Source of the DNA: UBA11858 sp964589145
Lineage (GTDB): Bacteria > Chloroflexota > Anaerolineae > Anaerolineales > UBA11858
DNA length: 9,270 bases
Reading direction: 5' to 3'
NCBI GenBank assembly: GCA_964589145.1
Contig: CAZPSL010000097.1
Span: 1-9,270 of the forward strand
A program made the translations under genes and the position numbers. Positions 1-6,528 of the stretch are shown here, one piece after another (position 1 is the first letter of the stretch; the number at the start of each line of letters is the position of its first letter). The notes beneath the pieces were generated by a model, which ran no database searches, had not been told where the DNA came from, and saw only the letters and a list, made by a program, of their open reading frames with translations.

Positions 1-69
1 CAGGTATCAGGAAACAGGGAGCAGGACGATGTTCCCAACCCCCAATCCCCAACTCCCGACCCCCAACCC
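1..69 (+). repeat. Heptanucleotide tandem repeats inside the oxidoreductase frame
   Basis: Bases 1-28 are four perfect period-7 units of the form CAGGNNN. After five spacer bases, 34-68 are five units of the form CCCRAYY (consensus CCCAAYC). The reverse complement of the second block has a GGGGATT/GGGGTTG character, the same flavour as the repeat at 6487-6528. The first block may begin before the window. Comparable heptameric short tandem repeats are known as intergenic filler in filamentous cyanobacteria. Here the repeat is read in frame as protein. Confidence 0.85.
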
Positions 70-699
70 TTGCTGACCGTCGGTTTCAACCGCCGTTTTG
101 CCCCGCTCGCGGTCAAACTGGCCGCGCATTTCGCCGACCGCACTGAACCGCTGATGGCACATTACCGCGTCAACGCCGGGTATCTGCCGCTCACCCACTG
201 GCTGCACGATCCAGAAATCGGCGGCGGACGCATCATCGGCGAGGGCTGCCACTTTGTGGATTTCCTCACCTTTTTGGCGGGCGCGCCGCCCGTCTCCGTC
301 AGCGCGCAGGGCCTCCCTGACGGGGGGCGCTACCGCGAGGATAATGTGGTGCTCACCTTCACCTTCCCGGACGGCTCCATCGGCACGGTGACATACCTCG
401 CCAACGGGGATAAAGCCTTCCCCAAAGAGCGCGTGGAGGTCTTTTGCGGGGGGCGGGTCGGCGTGCTGGATGATTTCCGCACCCTGGAGTTGGTCCGCGA
501 TGGACGGCGGCAGGTCGCCCGCGCCCGCATGCGGCAGGATAAAGGCCATCAGGCGGAATGGGAAGCCTTCGCGCGGGCCATCACCACCGGCGGGAAGCCG
601 CCCATCCCCTACGAGCACCTGTTCGGCGTCACCGAGGCGACCTTCGCCGCGCTGGAAACCCTGCGGAATGGCGCAGTGAAACAAATGGGGAGTGGTTAA
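1..699 (+). CDS. Gfo/Idh/MocA-family oxidoreductase, C-terminal part (5' end outside window)
   Basis: NAD(P)-dependent oxidoreductase, probably the Gfo/Idh/MocA half of the 'bi-domain' proteins in which a zinc alcohol dehydrogenase precedes this module; such proteins are typically found in sugar or surface-polysaccharide loci. The frame is open from base 1 to the TAA at 697-699. A TTG at 70 could be read as a start, but that would leave a protein without its Rossmann fold, so I treat the gene as 5'-partial. Visible landmarks are the strand motif LLTVGFNRRFAP (from about base 70) that opens the C-terminal alpha/beta domain, and the substrate-site helix DPEIGGG...GEGCHFVDF (about 208-264) with the conserved His. 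Further along are GRYREDNVV, NGDKAFPKERVEVF and RQDKGHQAEWEAF, all typical of this subfamily. Odd feature: codons 1-23 lie in a heptanucleotide repeat that would add a Pro-rich linker (VPNPQSPTPDPQP) just before the conserved strand. Family is confident; the exact substrate is unknown. Confidence 0.85.
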   Translation, partial: QVSGNREQDDVPNPQSPTPDPQPLLTVGFNRRFAPLAVKLAAHFADRTEPLMAHYRVNAGYLPLTHWLHDPEIGGGRIIGEGCHFVDFLTFLAGAPPVSVSAQGLPDGGRYREDNVVLTFTFPDGSIGTVTYLANGDKAFPKERVEVFCGGRVGVLDDFRTLELVRDGRRQVARARMRQDKGHQAEWEAFARAITTGGKPPIPYEHLFGVTEATFAALETLRNGAVKQMGSG

Positions 700-901
700 A
701 AACGCTGCCGGCACAAGAACCGTCATCTTCCACTTGTTTTTACCGGCATCCGGAATTTGTCCGTTTTTTGTCCGAAACCGGATGTAGTTGGGGAACGATT
801 TGTTTATACTGAAATTGTCATCGCACCGGAATGGCAGCACCTCGGTTCTCGGAGCAACTGCACGAAATTTTACAGCAGGCGGATCGGTAACTGGTAAACT
901 T
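700..901 (+). other. Intergenic spacer with inverted repeats and a weak promoter candidate
   Basis: About 200 bp between the oxidoreductase stop and the hydrolase ATG, holding no convincing gene. It contains a 7-bp inverted repeat CATCCGG (747-753) / CCGGATG (778-784). Inside this lie two smaller hairpins, CGGA/TCCG and TCCG-AAAC-CGGA, and a direct repeat of TTTGTCCG. A -10-like TATACT occurs at 805-810, but no good -35 lies 16-18 bp upstream. A short ACAAG/CTTGT stem followed by five T (713-741) is too weak to call a terminator. The region may carry the control elements of the hydrolase-lipoprotein pair. Confidence 0.35.
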
Positions 902-1567
902 ATGATTGAGAAACGTCAAGGTGCAATCAAAAATTTACTTTCAGGATTGGCAATACTCATTCTCGCGGGAATAGCCATTTTGTGCATTGCGATGAATGAC
1001 TGTTTCAGCAACCTGTTACCGGCCGCAAAACATCCCGTGCCAGGCACAATTCCAGGTGTGATGAACGGTGATTTGGTGTTCCGAAAAATGTCGGGGCCGG
1101 GAAGTCGGCTGGTGGATGCCATAGATGAAGGCAGCATTTTCTCCCACGTAGGGATTGCCTATGTGGATGCAGACACAAATATTTTTGTCATCCATGTCTT
1201 GCCGCAAGGGGACGAAATGGTGCAAATGGATACATTACCGGCTTATCTGCAAGAAGCCGAGTTGTTTGCCGTTTATCGCCCCGTAAATATGGACCGCACT
1301 ATTCCCGCCCGGGCGGCGCAGATTGCGTCACAATGGGTTGGTGTCCGCCCCTTTGACAAGGATTTCGACCTATCCACAGACGATGCGCTGTATTGCACCG
1401 AACTGGTTTACAAGGCCTATCTTTTGGCCGGGCAGGACGTTGTGGATGGGATATTCAACCAGGTCAGCCTTCCGTTTCTGACTGCCGAGGAGGTGATTTA
1501 TCCATCATTACTTGTTCAAAGCAGCCACTTCACTGTCATTTACTCATCGCCATCGGATAATCCGTGA
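902..1567 (+). CDS. YiiX-like permuted NlpC/P60 cysteine hydrolase, membrane-anchored
   Basis: A 221-residue protein of the YiiX/YebB group, which are circularly permuted papain-like NlpC/P60 enzymes. Residues 11-31 form one hydrophobic segment (signal anchor), so the catalytic domain should face outward. Permuted-family landmarks are GDLVF (56-60), SHVGIAY with the likely catalytic His82, and YCTELVY with the likely nucleophile Cys165 followed by Glu167. The order His-before-Cys is what marks the permuted subgroup. The frame is open upstream to 788, but that stretch (codons 788-901) has no domain sense. ATG 902 places the hydrophobic segment directly at the N-terminus, although no clear Shine-Dalgarno precedes it. 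The gene is noticeably more AT-rich than its flanks. Fifteen bases separate it from the next lipoprotein gene, suggesting one transcript. Natural substrate (peptide, acyl or amide bond) is unknown. Confidence 0.72.
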   Translation: MIEKRQGAIKNLLSGLAILILAGIAILCIAMNDCFSNLLPAAKHPVPGTIPGVMNGDLVFRKMSGPGSRLVDAIDEGSIFSHVGIAYVDADTNIFVIHVLPQGDEMVQMDTLPAYLQEAELFAVYRPVNMDRTIPARAAQIASQWVGVRPFDKDFDLSTDDALYCTELVYKAYLLAGQDVVDGIFNQVSLPFLTAEEVIYPSLLVQSSHFTVIYSSPSDNP

Positions 1568-1582
1568 CAAGGAGCAGAAAAA

Positions 1583-1975
1583 ATGAAAACCAAAAAAACT
1601 TTGATAATTGTAGCGACTTTGCTTGTAGCCGTACTACTGACCGGTTGCAGTGCTGGCCCCGGAAAAACGGTTACGAAATTCTTCCGGGCAATCGACGCCG
1701 GAAAAATCGATGAGGCCATTGGATACCTTTCCAGTTCCACCGTGCAGACATTAGGCTACGACAAATGGCAGGCCACGCTGGCAGAAATCTCCAATCGGAC
1801 AGCAGCACAGGGAGGAATTGATTCGATTGATATTCTCGAGGAAAGCGTCAATGGTGACATTGCCCATGTATCAATAAAAATCGTGATGGGAGATGGCACA
1901 GAAGAAACGGACAGTGTGGACCTGATCAAGGAAAGCGGAGACTGGAAAATCCGAATAGACCCGTGGGCAAAATGA
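1583..1975 (+). CDS. Small DUF4878-like lipoprotein
   Basis: A 130-residue predicted lipoprotein. The signal peptide has Lys-rich start MKTKK, a hydrophobic core at residues 7-19, and lipobox LTGC with the acylated Cys at 22. The mature part looks like the NTF2-fold DUF4878 family. It has a helix with KTVTKFFRAIDAGKIDEAIGYL (split here: KTVTKFFRAID then AGKIDEAIGYL), a variable middle, and a C-terminal strand pair ending in a Trp-containing SGDWKIRIDPW. Family members are usually about this size and have no known enzymatic role. The start is well fixed by AAGGAG at 1569-1574, 8 bases before ATG. It lies 15 bp after the YiiX-like hydrolase and shares its AT-richer base use. It converges on the BTAD regulator with an 11-bp gap and no recognisable terminator between them. 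Confidence 0.75.
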   Translation: MKTKKTLIIVATLLVAVLLTGCSAGPGKTVTKFFRAIDAGKIDEAIGYLSSSTVQTLGYDKWQATLAEISNRTAAQGGIDSIDILEESVNGDIAHVSIKIVMGDGTEETDSVDLIKESGDWKIRIDPWAK

Positions 1976-1986
1976 AATAGACAAAT

Positions 1987-2928
1987 TCAGTCCCGCATCT
2001 TCTCCAGTTCGCGCGTCGCCCCCAGTTGCCGAAAAATCTCCCGCGCCGCGCGGCGATACGTCTCCCCGCGTGCTGTTTCACCCTGACGGACGAGATAACC
2101 GCCGTAAATTCGTAAAACCTGCCCGTGCGGGAGCCGCCCCGCGGCCGCGGCCTGCACCAGCGAAAGCGCACGCTCGAAGTAAGGCTGCGGGTCTTCGGGC
2201 TGCGGGGCCAGCCCCAGTTCTTCGGAGAGCAGGCGGCGGCACTGCTCGTACTGCGCCAGCGCGGCGCTGCGCTGACCGCTGAGCGCCAGCAGGCGCATCA
2301 ACTCCCGGTGGGTCTCTTCCAGCCACAAATCGAGGGAGAGCAGCCGATGGGCGCAGTCAATCGCCTGTGGATATTCGCCCCGCCGCTGGTGGAAGGCAAT
2401 CAGGGCGCGCAGAGCCTCGATTGCCAGTTGGCGCAGCCATTCGCGTTGGCCGATCACCCATTCGTCAAAGGCCGGGCACCCGCGCAGGGTGAACCCCTCC
2501 AGAAAGTTGCCCCGGTAGATTTCAAGGGCGGTTTGCAGATCAGCGATGGGAGCGGGCGGTTCAGAAACGGGGTAATCCGCCTCCACCACGGCCTGCCAGC
2601 CGGAAATTCCCCGCTGCACCGCCTGCTCGAACTGTTCCACATCCAGGGTGTAGCCGCTCTCCCGCCGAAAGGTGACGGTCTGCCGCGTGATGGTCAGGTT
2701 TTCGGCGGCCAGAGTCCGCAAATGGGTGAGTGCGCGGCGCAGATTGGCTTTGGCACGCGGTTCCGCCAAATCTCCCCAAAAGAGATGGGTCAGGTGAGCG
2801 CGCGTGTGCGTTGTGCCGGTAACAGCCAGATAAATCAGCAAAGCCTGCTCTTTGCGGGAGTGTAAACCGGCTTGCGGACGGTCGACCTGACGGAGTGTGA
2901 TGCCCCCTAAAGCGTGAATTTCCAACAT
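1987..2928 (-). CDS. SARP/BTAD-type transcriptional regulator with short TPR tail
   Basis: A 313-residue regulator. Residues 1-95 resemble the winged-helix DNA-binding domain of SARP/OmpR-type activators: SRKEQALLIYLAV, then HLFWGD...ANLRRALTHLR, then GYTLDVEQFEQAV. Residues about 97-240 are the bacterial transcriptional activator domain (BTAD), with FLEGF, FDEWVIGQREWL, the TPR-like helices and the closing EELGLAPQPE. After residue 245 the protein passes directly into a sequence typical of the very last TPRs of large MalT/LuxR-like ATPase regulators (YFERAL, then GYLVRQGETARG and REIFRQLGATRELEKMR). The P-loop ATPase block that usually lies between is absent. I infer an internal deletion, with the junction near base 2190. 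ATG 2928 fits the family N-terminus (MLEIHALGG); no Shine-Dalgarno is visible. It lies 57 bp downstream of the ABC permease gene on the same strand and could control that operon. Confidence 0.8.
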   Translation of the reverse strand: MLEIHALGGITLRQVDRPQAGLHSRKEQALLIYLAVTGTTHTRAHLTHLFWGDLAEPRAKANLRRALTHLRTLAAENLTITRQTVTFRRESGYTLDVEQFEQAVQRGISGWQAVVEADYPVSEPPAPIADLQTALEIYRGNFLEGFTLRGCPAFDEWVIGQREWLRQLAIEALRALIAFHQRRGEYPQAIDCAHRLLSLDLWLEETHRELMRLLALSGQRSAALAQYEQCRRLLSEELGLAPQPEDPQPYFERALSLVQAAAAGRLPHGQVLRIYGGYLVRQGETARGETYRRAAREIFRQLGATRELEKMRD

Positions 2929-2985
2929 GACCGTATTTGGGAACGATGACCAGAAAACCGGATTTCCCCGGCGCTGAAATTCCCG

Positions 2986-4230
2986 CTACCTCCGCGCCGC
3001 GCGCCAGAGCCGCCTGAGGTTGATCCCCTCCCCTGAAAGCAAATTCTCCGCCCGGAAGAAGCGCGCCGCCACCAGCACCGCCAGATAGGTCGTCAGCGCC
3101 AGACCGCTCAAACTGACGAGAATCTGCCAGAGGGGGACATCCGTAACTGCGAGACGGGTCATCATCGAGACCGCGGTCAGCGGGAACATGCTCAGAAAAG
3201 TGGCGATCCCGCCATCGGGATTTTCAGCAAACGCCATGATGAACCACAGGGGAATCAACAAAGGGAAGAGGATGACAAAGACAAATGAGCCGCTCTCGCG
3301 GCTGTTGGGCGCCAAAGCCCCCAGTGCCCCCAACAGCGAGGCATACATGAAATACGTGAGCAAAAAGTACAGGGCACCCCAAAACAGGTAACTGGAAGGC
3401 AGCGAAACCGCCTGCACCACAGTCATCACACTGCTGCCTTGGGTAACGCTGAAAGCCATTCCGCCAAGCCACACAACCATCTGAAACAGCGCCACAAGCC
3501 CCAGCCCGATGACCTTGCCCGCCATCAATTGAAGCGGTTTGATGCTCAGCAATAAAATTTCTGCCGTGCGATTCTCCTTCTCGCTGGTAACACTGTGCAG
3601 CAGAAATCCGCTGCTGCCGGTAACCGCAACAAAGAAGATGAACAGCGTAAAAAAGGGTACGCCGAAACTCAACATACTGTTCCGATCCAGCCCAAAACTC
3701 CCAGCCGTGGAGGGCATCAACTGATGCGGCTGGACCCCCATAATCGGGTTTGCGAGCAGATAGCCAAGGTCGGTGTCCGCCATGAGATTGGTTTTCAGCA
3801 CGTCCAGGAAAATCTCGGCATTGCTCGTTGAGCGAATGGTCTGATAGGCACGATCCACAAGGAGAAATTCCCCGGTTTCCAGAAAATCTTCCGGGATCAG
3901 GTAATACTGCCGGATTTCGCCCGCATCCAGGGCCGCTTCCGCCGCTCCCTGGGTGGGGTATTCCCGAAAGAAATCGGGTGGAATCCAAAACGGGATTTCC
4001 TCAATCACCCCCACCTCATCCACATAGCCGACGCTTGCGTTTTCCTGCACCTGTGCTTCCACGGAGGAGGCTTCTTCGGTCACTTCTTCCAGCGCCTTCA
4101 TGCCGAGCACCTCCGTGCCGAAGTAAACCAGCGCGATGAACGCCGGGAAGATAAAAGTCAGCAGCCAAAAAGATGGTTTGTGAAGTATGACGGCAATTTC
4201 GTGTTTGATGACAATCCAAATGTTGCGCAT
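2986..4230 (-). CDS. ABC-2 family transporter permease (NatB-like), second permease of the operon
   Basis: A 414-residue integral membrane subunit of an ABC-2 exporter. TM1 spans about residues 20-38. A large extracytoplasmic domain (about 40-188) contains IRQYYLIPEDFLE, a motif shared with the neighbouring permease. A cluster of TM segments follows at about 189-212, 236-260, 281-305, 315-336, 343-360 and 368-390. The cytoplasmic coupling segment SEKENRTAEILLLS (about 216-229) is the conserved ABC-2 signature between TM2 and TM3. The frame stays open far upstream (to 4797), but that part is antisense-phase shadow of the other permease. ATG 4230 gives the expected MRNIWIVIKHEI start, although there is no clear Shine-Dalgarno. 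The upstream spacer contains a 33-bp palindrome. Likely partners are the ATPase (5577-6482) and the paralogous permease (4305-5522). Substrate cannot be told; Na+, drugs or lipids are all possible in this family. Confidence 0.87.
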   Translation of the reverse strand: MRNIWIVIKHEIAVILHKPSFWLLTFIFPAFIALVYFGTEVLGMKALEEVTEEASSVEAQVQENASVGYVDEVGVIEEIPFWIPPDFFREYPTQGAAEAALDAGEIRQYYLIPEDFLETGEFLLVDRAYQTIRSTSNAEIFLDVLKTNLMADTDLGYLLANPIMGVQPHQLMPSTAGSFGLDRNSMLSFGVPFFTLFIFFVAVTGSSGFLLHSVTSEKENRTAEILLLSIKPLQLMAGKVIGLGLVALFQMVVWLGGMAFSVTQGSSVMTVVQAVSLPSSYLFWGALYFLLTYFMYASLLGALGALAPNSRESGSFVFVILFPLLIPLWFIMAFAENPDGGIATFLSMFPLTAVSMMTRLAVTDVPLWQILVSLSGLALTTYLAVLVAARFFRAENLLSGEGINLRRLWRAARR

Positions 4231-4259
4231 GGTCGTTGTTGAAAAGTCAAACGCTGGTG

Positions 4260-4292
4260 ACGACTGGCAGTCCTGACAGGACTGCCAGTCGT
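4260..4292. repeat. 33-bp nested palindrome, copy A
   Basis: Perfect 16-bp arms, ACGACTGGCAGTCCTG (4260-4275) and its reverse complement (4277-4292), around a single A (plus strand). Each arm is itself palindromic: GACTG-G-CAGTC at 4262-4272 and GACTG-C-CAGTC at 4280-4290. The RNA could therefore form one long hairpin or two short ones. It lies in the 74-bp spacer between the two permease genes, 29 bases before the ATG of the second permease and 12 bases after the stop of the first. Copy B at 5545-5577 differs only at the central base. No T-run follows it on the transcribed strand, so it is not a standard terminator. Confidence 0.9.
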
Positions 4293-4304
4293 GGGGGGAT
4301 TCCG

Positions 4305-5522
4305 CTATTTGGGGAGCAGCGCGCCGAACGCGGCCCTGAGGCTGACCCGCTGCCCATAGCGGAGCATCCCCACCCGAAAAATGCGGCTGGCTGCCCAAAC
4401 GACAAAAATCGCTGTCCCGAGGCTGCTCAACCAGCCCAGAGCGATTTGCCACCAGGGCACGACGGTCAGTCCCCAGCGCATGATGATGGTGATCATCGCG
4501 GTTGTGGGCCACAGGGTCAAGGCCACCATCAGGGGGCTGTCGGGGTTGGCAAATGCCAGCGAGGCGAAGAAAACGGGCAGGGTGAAGAAGATATTGAGAA
4601 CGCCGGCAATTTGCTGTGCTTCCTGAGGGGTATTGGCCACCGAGCCAATCGCCACCATGATGCCGGCAACAATCGCATAGGTCGGTACAAAAAACAGCGC
4701 GATGACCAGCAGCATACCCCAAGGGATGTTGACAGACCACAGCGCCGGAAGGTACACCCCGGCGATACCCCAGGCAGTCACAAGCGAACCCAGCCAAATG
4801 ACGATCTGTGTCAAGCCGACTGCGAGCAGCCCCGCGGATTTTCCGCCGATCAACTGTCCGGGAGAAACGGAGGTGATCATCAATTCCATCGTGCGGTTGG
4901 CCCTTTCATCCGCTACAACCTCCACAAAATAACTGGAGCCGTTCAGGATGATAAACAAAAACGCCATCATCAGCCCAAACGACAGTATGATGAACATGAA
5001 TCCCGCGCCTTGGGTATCAAACTCCTTGCTGCCGTCCGCTGAGCGTACAATCAGCCGCACACCCTTCGCCAGCCGTTCCTGTTCGGGGGTGGGGTTCTCT
5101 GGCAGCAGGTTGTAACGCAAGTAAGCCACAAATTCCTGTTTGATCAACGCATCTGGCGGCTCTTGAAGGTAGTACAAATCCAGGTAAGGGTTTTCGAGGT
5201 AGTCTTCAGGGAAGACATAGTACGCCTGGATTTCTTCGCTGCGCAGGGCGGCGTCCGCGCTTTCTTCATCCGGGAAGGGGCGCACCTTGATGATCATCGG
5301 CTCCCCGTTCAGAGCGCGTTCGGGCATCACCGCGCCATCCAGCACGCCGCTGTGATCCACGTAGCCGATCGGGCGGGTATCCAGGGTGGAGACCGCCACA
5401 ATGATGAACGCAGCCAGGAGGATGAAAATCAGCAGGGGAACCACCAGCGTCCCCAGGAAGAACGAGCGCCGAAAAACGCGGTTGCGGTATTCCTGACGGG
5501 CGACTAACCAGAATTTTTTCAT
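4305..5522 (-). CDS. ABC-2 family transporter permease (NatB-like), first permease of the operon
   Basis: A 405-residue permease paralogous to the next gene (2986-4230). TM1 covers about residues 21-45. An extracytoplasmic domain (about 46-172) carries IQAYYVFPEDYLE, matching the motif in the sister permease. Further TM segments lie at about 173-195, 225-252, 266-290, 304-325, 331-348 and 356-378. The coupling segment DERANRTMELMITS (about 205-218) is the ABC-2 hallmark. I chose ATG 5522 (MKKFWLVARQEY, the usual N-terminus). A GTG at 5546 would add eight residues, but it lies inside the palindromic repeat. No Shine-Dalgarno is visible. The gene follows the ATPase after a 54-bp spacer largely occupied by palindrome copy B. 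With two different permeases per ATPase the transporter is probably a heterodimer in the membrane. Family is sure, substrate unknown. Confidence 0.88.
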   Translation of the reverse strand: MKKFWLVARQEYRNRVFRRSFFLGTLVVPLLIFILLAAFIIVAVSTLDTRPIGYVDHSGVLDGAVMPERALNGEPMIIKVRPFPDEESADAALRSEEIQAYYVFPEDYLENPYLDLYYLQEPPDALIKQEFVAYLRYNLLPENPTPEQERLAKGVRLIVRSADGSKEFDTQGAGFMFIILSFGLMMAFLFIILNGSSYFVEVVADERANRTMELMITSVSPGQLIGGKSAGLLAVGLTQIVIWLGSLVTAWGIAGVYLPALWSVNIPWGMLLVIALFFVPTYAIVAGIMVAIGSVANTPQEAQQIAGVLNIFFTLPVFFASLAFANPDSPLMVALTLWPTTAMITIIMRWGLTVVPWWQIALGWLSSLGTAIFVVWAASRIFRVGMLRYGQRVSLRAAFGALLPK

Positions 5523-5544
5523 GATGGGTTGCGGTCGTGTCGGC

Positions 5545-5577
5545 ACGACTGGCAGTCCTGCCAGGACTGCCAGTCGT
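5545..5577. repeat. 33-bp nested palindrome, copy B
   Basis: Same 16-bp arms as copy A (5545-5560 and 5562-5577) around a central C on the plus strand, with the same palindromic sub-units GACTG/CAGTC at 5547-5557 and 5565-5575. Its last base is the T that complements the final A of the ATPase TAA stop codon (5579-5577), and it ends 22 bases before the permease ATG at 5522. A further small stem TCGTG (5535-5539) / CACGA (5544-5548) overlaps its edge and could compete with it. Confidence 0.9.
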
Positions 5578-6482
5578 TATGCGCCTTCTTTCACCACGGC
5601 GATGAAAATATCATCCAGCGAGGGTTCGGCAATCTCAAAGCGGGTGACGGTGAAATCGTCACGGGCGGCGAGGGAACGGAGAATCTCCTGCGGGCGGGTA
5701 TCCGCCTCCAGGGTGAGGTGCCAGCCGCCATTTTCAGGCCGTAACTCCTGCACGCCGGGGAGCGCGGGCAAATCTCCCTCGCCGTAGACCAAAACTTCGT
5801 GACCGGCAAATTCCCGCTTGATCACCGCCACATCCCCGTAGAGCACCGAGCGTCCCTCGTTGATCAGCACGATGCGGCTGCACAGGGCCTCGACCTGGTA
5901 CATCTGGTGGGTGGACATGATGATGGTGCGTCCGGCGTCCCGCTGCTCCTGGATGACCTGCTTGACCAGGCGGGTGTTGACCGGGTCGAGCCCAGAGAAG
6001 GGTTCGTCCACGATGATCAGGTCGGGTTCGTGCAGCAGGGTGACGATGAACTGGGCTTTTTGCTGCATCCCGCGGCTGAGTTCCTGGATTTTCTTCTTGC
6101 GGTGGTCGTAGAGGTCGAAGCGTTTGAGCCAGGTTTCGAGGTTGCGGCGGGCGGTTTTCTCGTCCACGCCCTTGAGGGTTGCCAGGTAAACCAGCACGGG
6201 TTCCAGTTTTTGATCTTTGTAGAGGCCGCGTTCTTCGGGCAGATAGCCGATGCGGTTCTTTTTCTCTTCGGTGAGTTCGCCGCCGCCCAGCACGCTGACC
6301 GTGCCGCCATCGGCCTTGAAGATGTCGAGCAGGATGCGGATGGTGGTGGTTTTCCCTGCCCCGTTGGGGCCGAGCATCCCGAAAATTTCGCCGGGGTAAA
6401 CTTCAAAGGAGACATCCCGCACGGCTTCGACTTTGCCGAAGTTTTTGCGAAGGTTCTGAACGGAGATGATGGGTTGGGTCAT
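5577..6482 (-). CDS. ABC transporter ATP-binding protein (NatA-like, with C-terminal DUF4162-type extension)
   Basis: A 301-residue ATPase that powers the two permeases downstream. All nucleotide-binding motifs are present: Walker A GPNGAGKTT (38-46), the Q-loop position replaced in NatA fashion by IGYLPEERGLY (78-88), signature LSRGMQQK (135-142), Walker B LIIVDEP (155-161) with Glu160, D-loop SGLD, and switch His192. Residues from about 225 form the C-terminal extension usual for NatA/CcmA-like exporters (DUF4162), ending in EPSLDDIFIAVV. ATG 6482 gives the family start MTQPIISVQNLRKNFG. The bases just upstream have no Shine-Dalgarno and instead consist of the heptamer repeat, C-rich in the mRNA. 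It is the first gene of a three-gene transporter operon. Length and motifs are normal, so it should be active. Confidence 0.93.
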   Translation of the reverse strand: MTQPIISVQNLRKNFGKVEAVRDVSFEVYPGEIFGMLGPNGAGKTTTIRILLDIFKADGGTVSVLGGGELTEEKKNRIGYLPEERGLYKDQKLEPVLVYLATLKGVDEKTARRNLETWLKRFDLYDHRKKKIQELSRGMQQKAQFIVTLLHEPDLIIVDEPFSGLDPVNTRLVKQVIQEQRDAGRTIIMSTHQMYQVEALCSRIVLINEGRSVLYGDVAVIKREFAGHEVLVYGEGDLPALPGVQELRPENGGWHLTLEADTRPQEILRSLAARDDFTVTRFEIAEPSLDDIFIAVVKEGA

Positions 6483-6486
6483 GTCT

Positions 6487-6528
6487 TGGGGCTAAGGATT
6501 GGAGACTGGGGAGTGGGGAGTGGGGGGC
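6487..6528. repeat. G-rich heptanucleotide repeat upstream of the ABC ATPase start
   Basis: Six consecutive 7-base units starting at 6487, best conserved as GGGGAGT at 6508-6514 and 6515-6521. They are flanked by degenerate units (AAGGATT, GGAGACT, GGGGGGC). It belongs to the same style as the complement of the repeat at 34-68. It starts only about 5 bases upstream of the ATPase ATG, so it occupies the place where a ribosome binding site would lie. The rest of the 6483-6599 spacer holds no gene. A weak 7-bp stem CAAAAAT (6540-6546) / ATTTTTG (6563-6569) is the only other structure. Confidence 0.75.

Noticed and set aside
7..840. Long open frame on the minus strand (277 codons)
   Set aside because: It lies opposite the oxidoreductase and spans its repeat. 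It has no recognisable domain and is a GC-rich antisense shadow.
4260..4292. Palindromes read as intrinsic terminators or as a CRISPR array
   Set aside because: No T-tract follows on the transcribed strand. Only two copies exist, 1.25 kb apart, with coding sequence between them.
4231..4797. Upstream extension of the second permease frame
   Set aside because: The frame is open but overlaps the first permease in another phase, encodes Cys/Gly/His-rich nonsense, and the family start is at 4230.
4236..5042. 268-codon plus-strand frame opposite the first permease
   Set aside because: Composition is His/Gln/Pro/Asp-rich, without domains. It is the complement of transmembrane codons.
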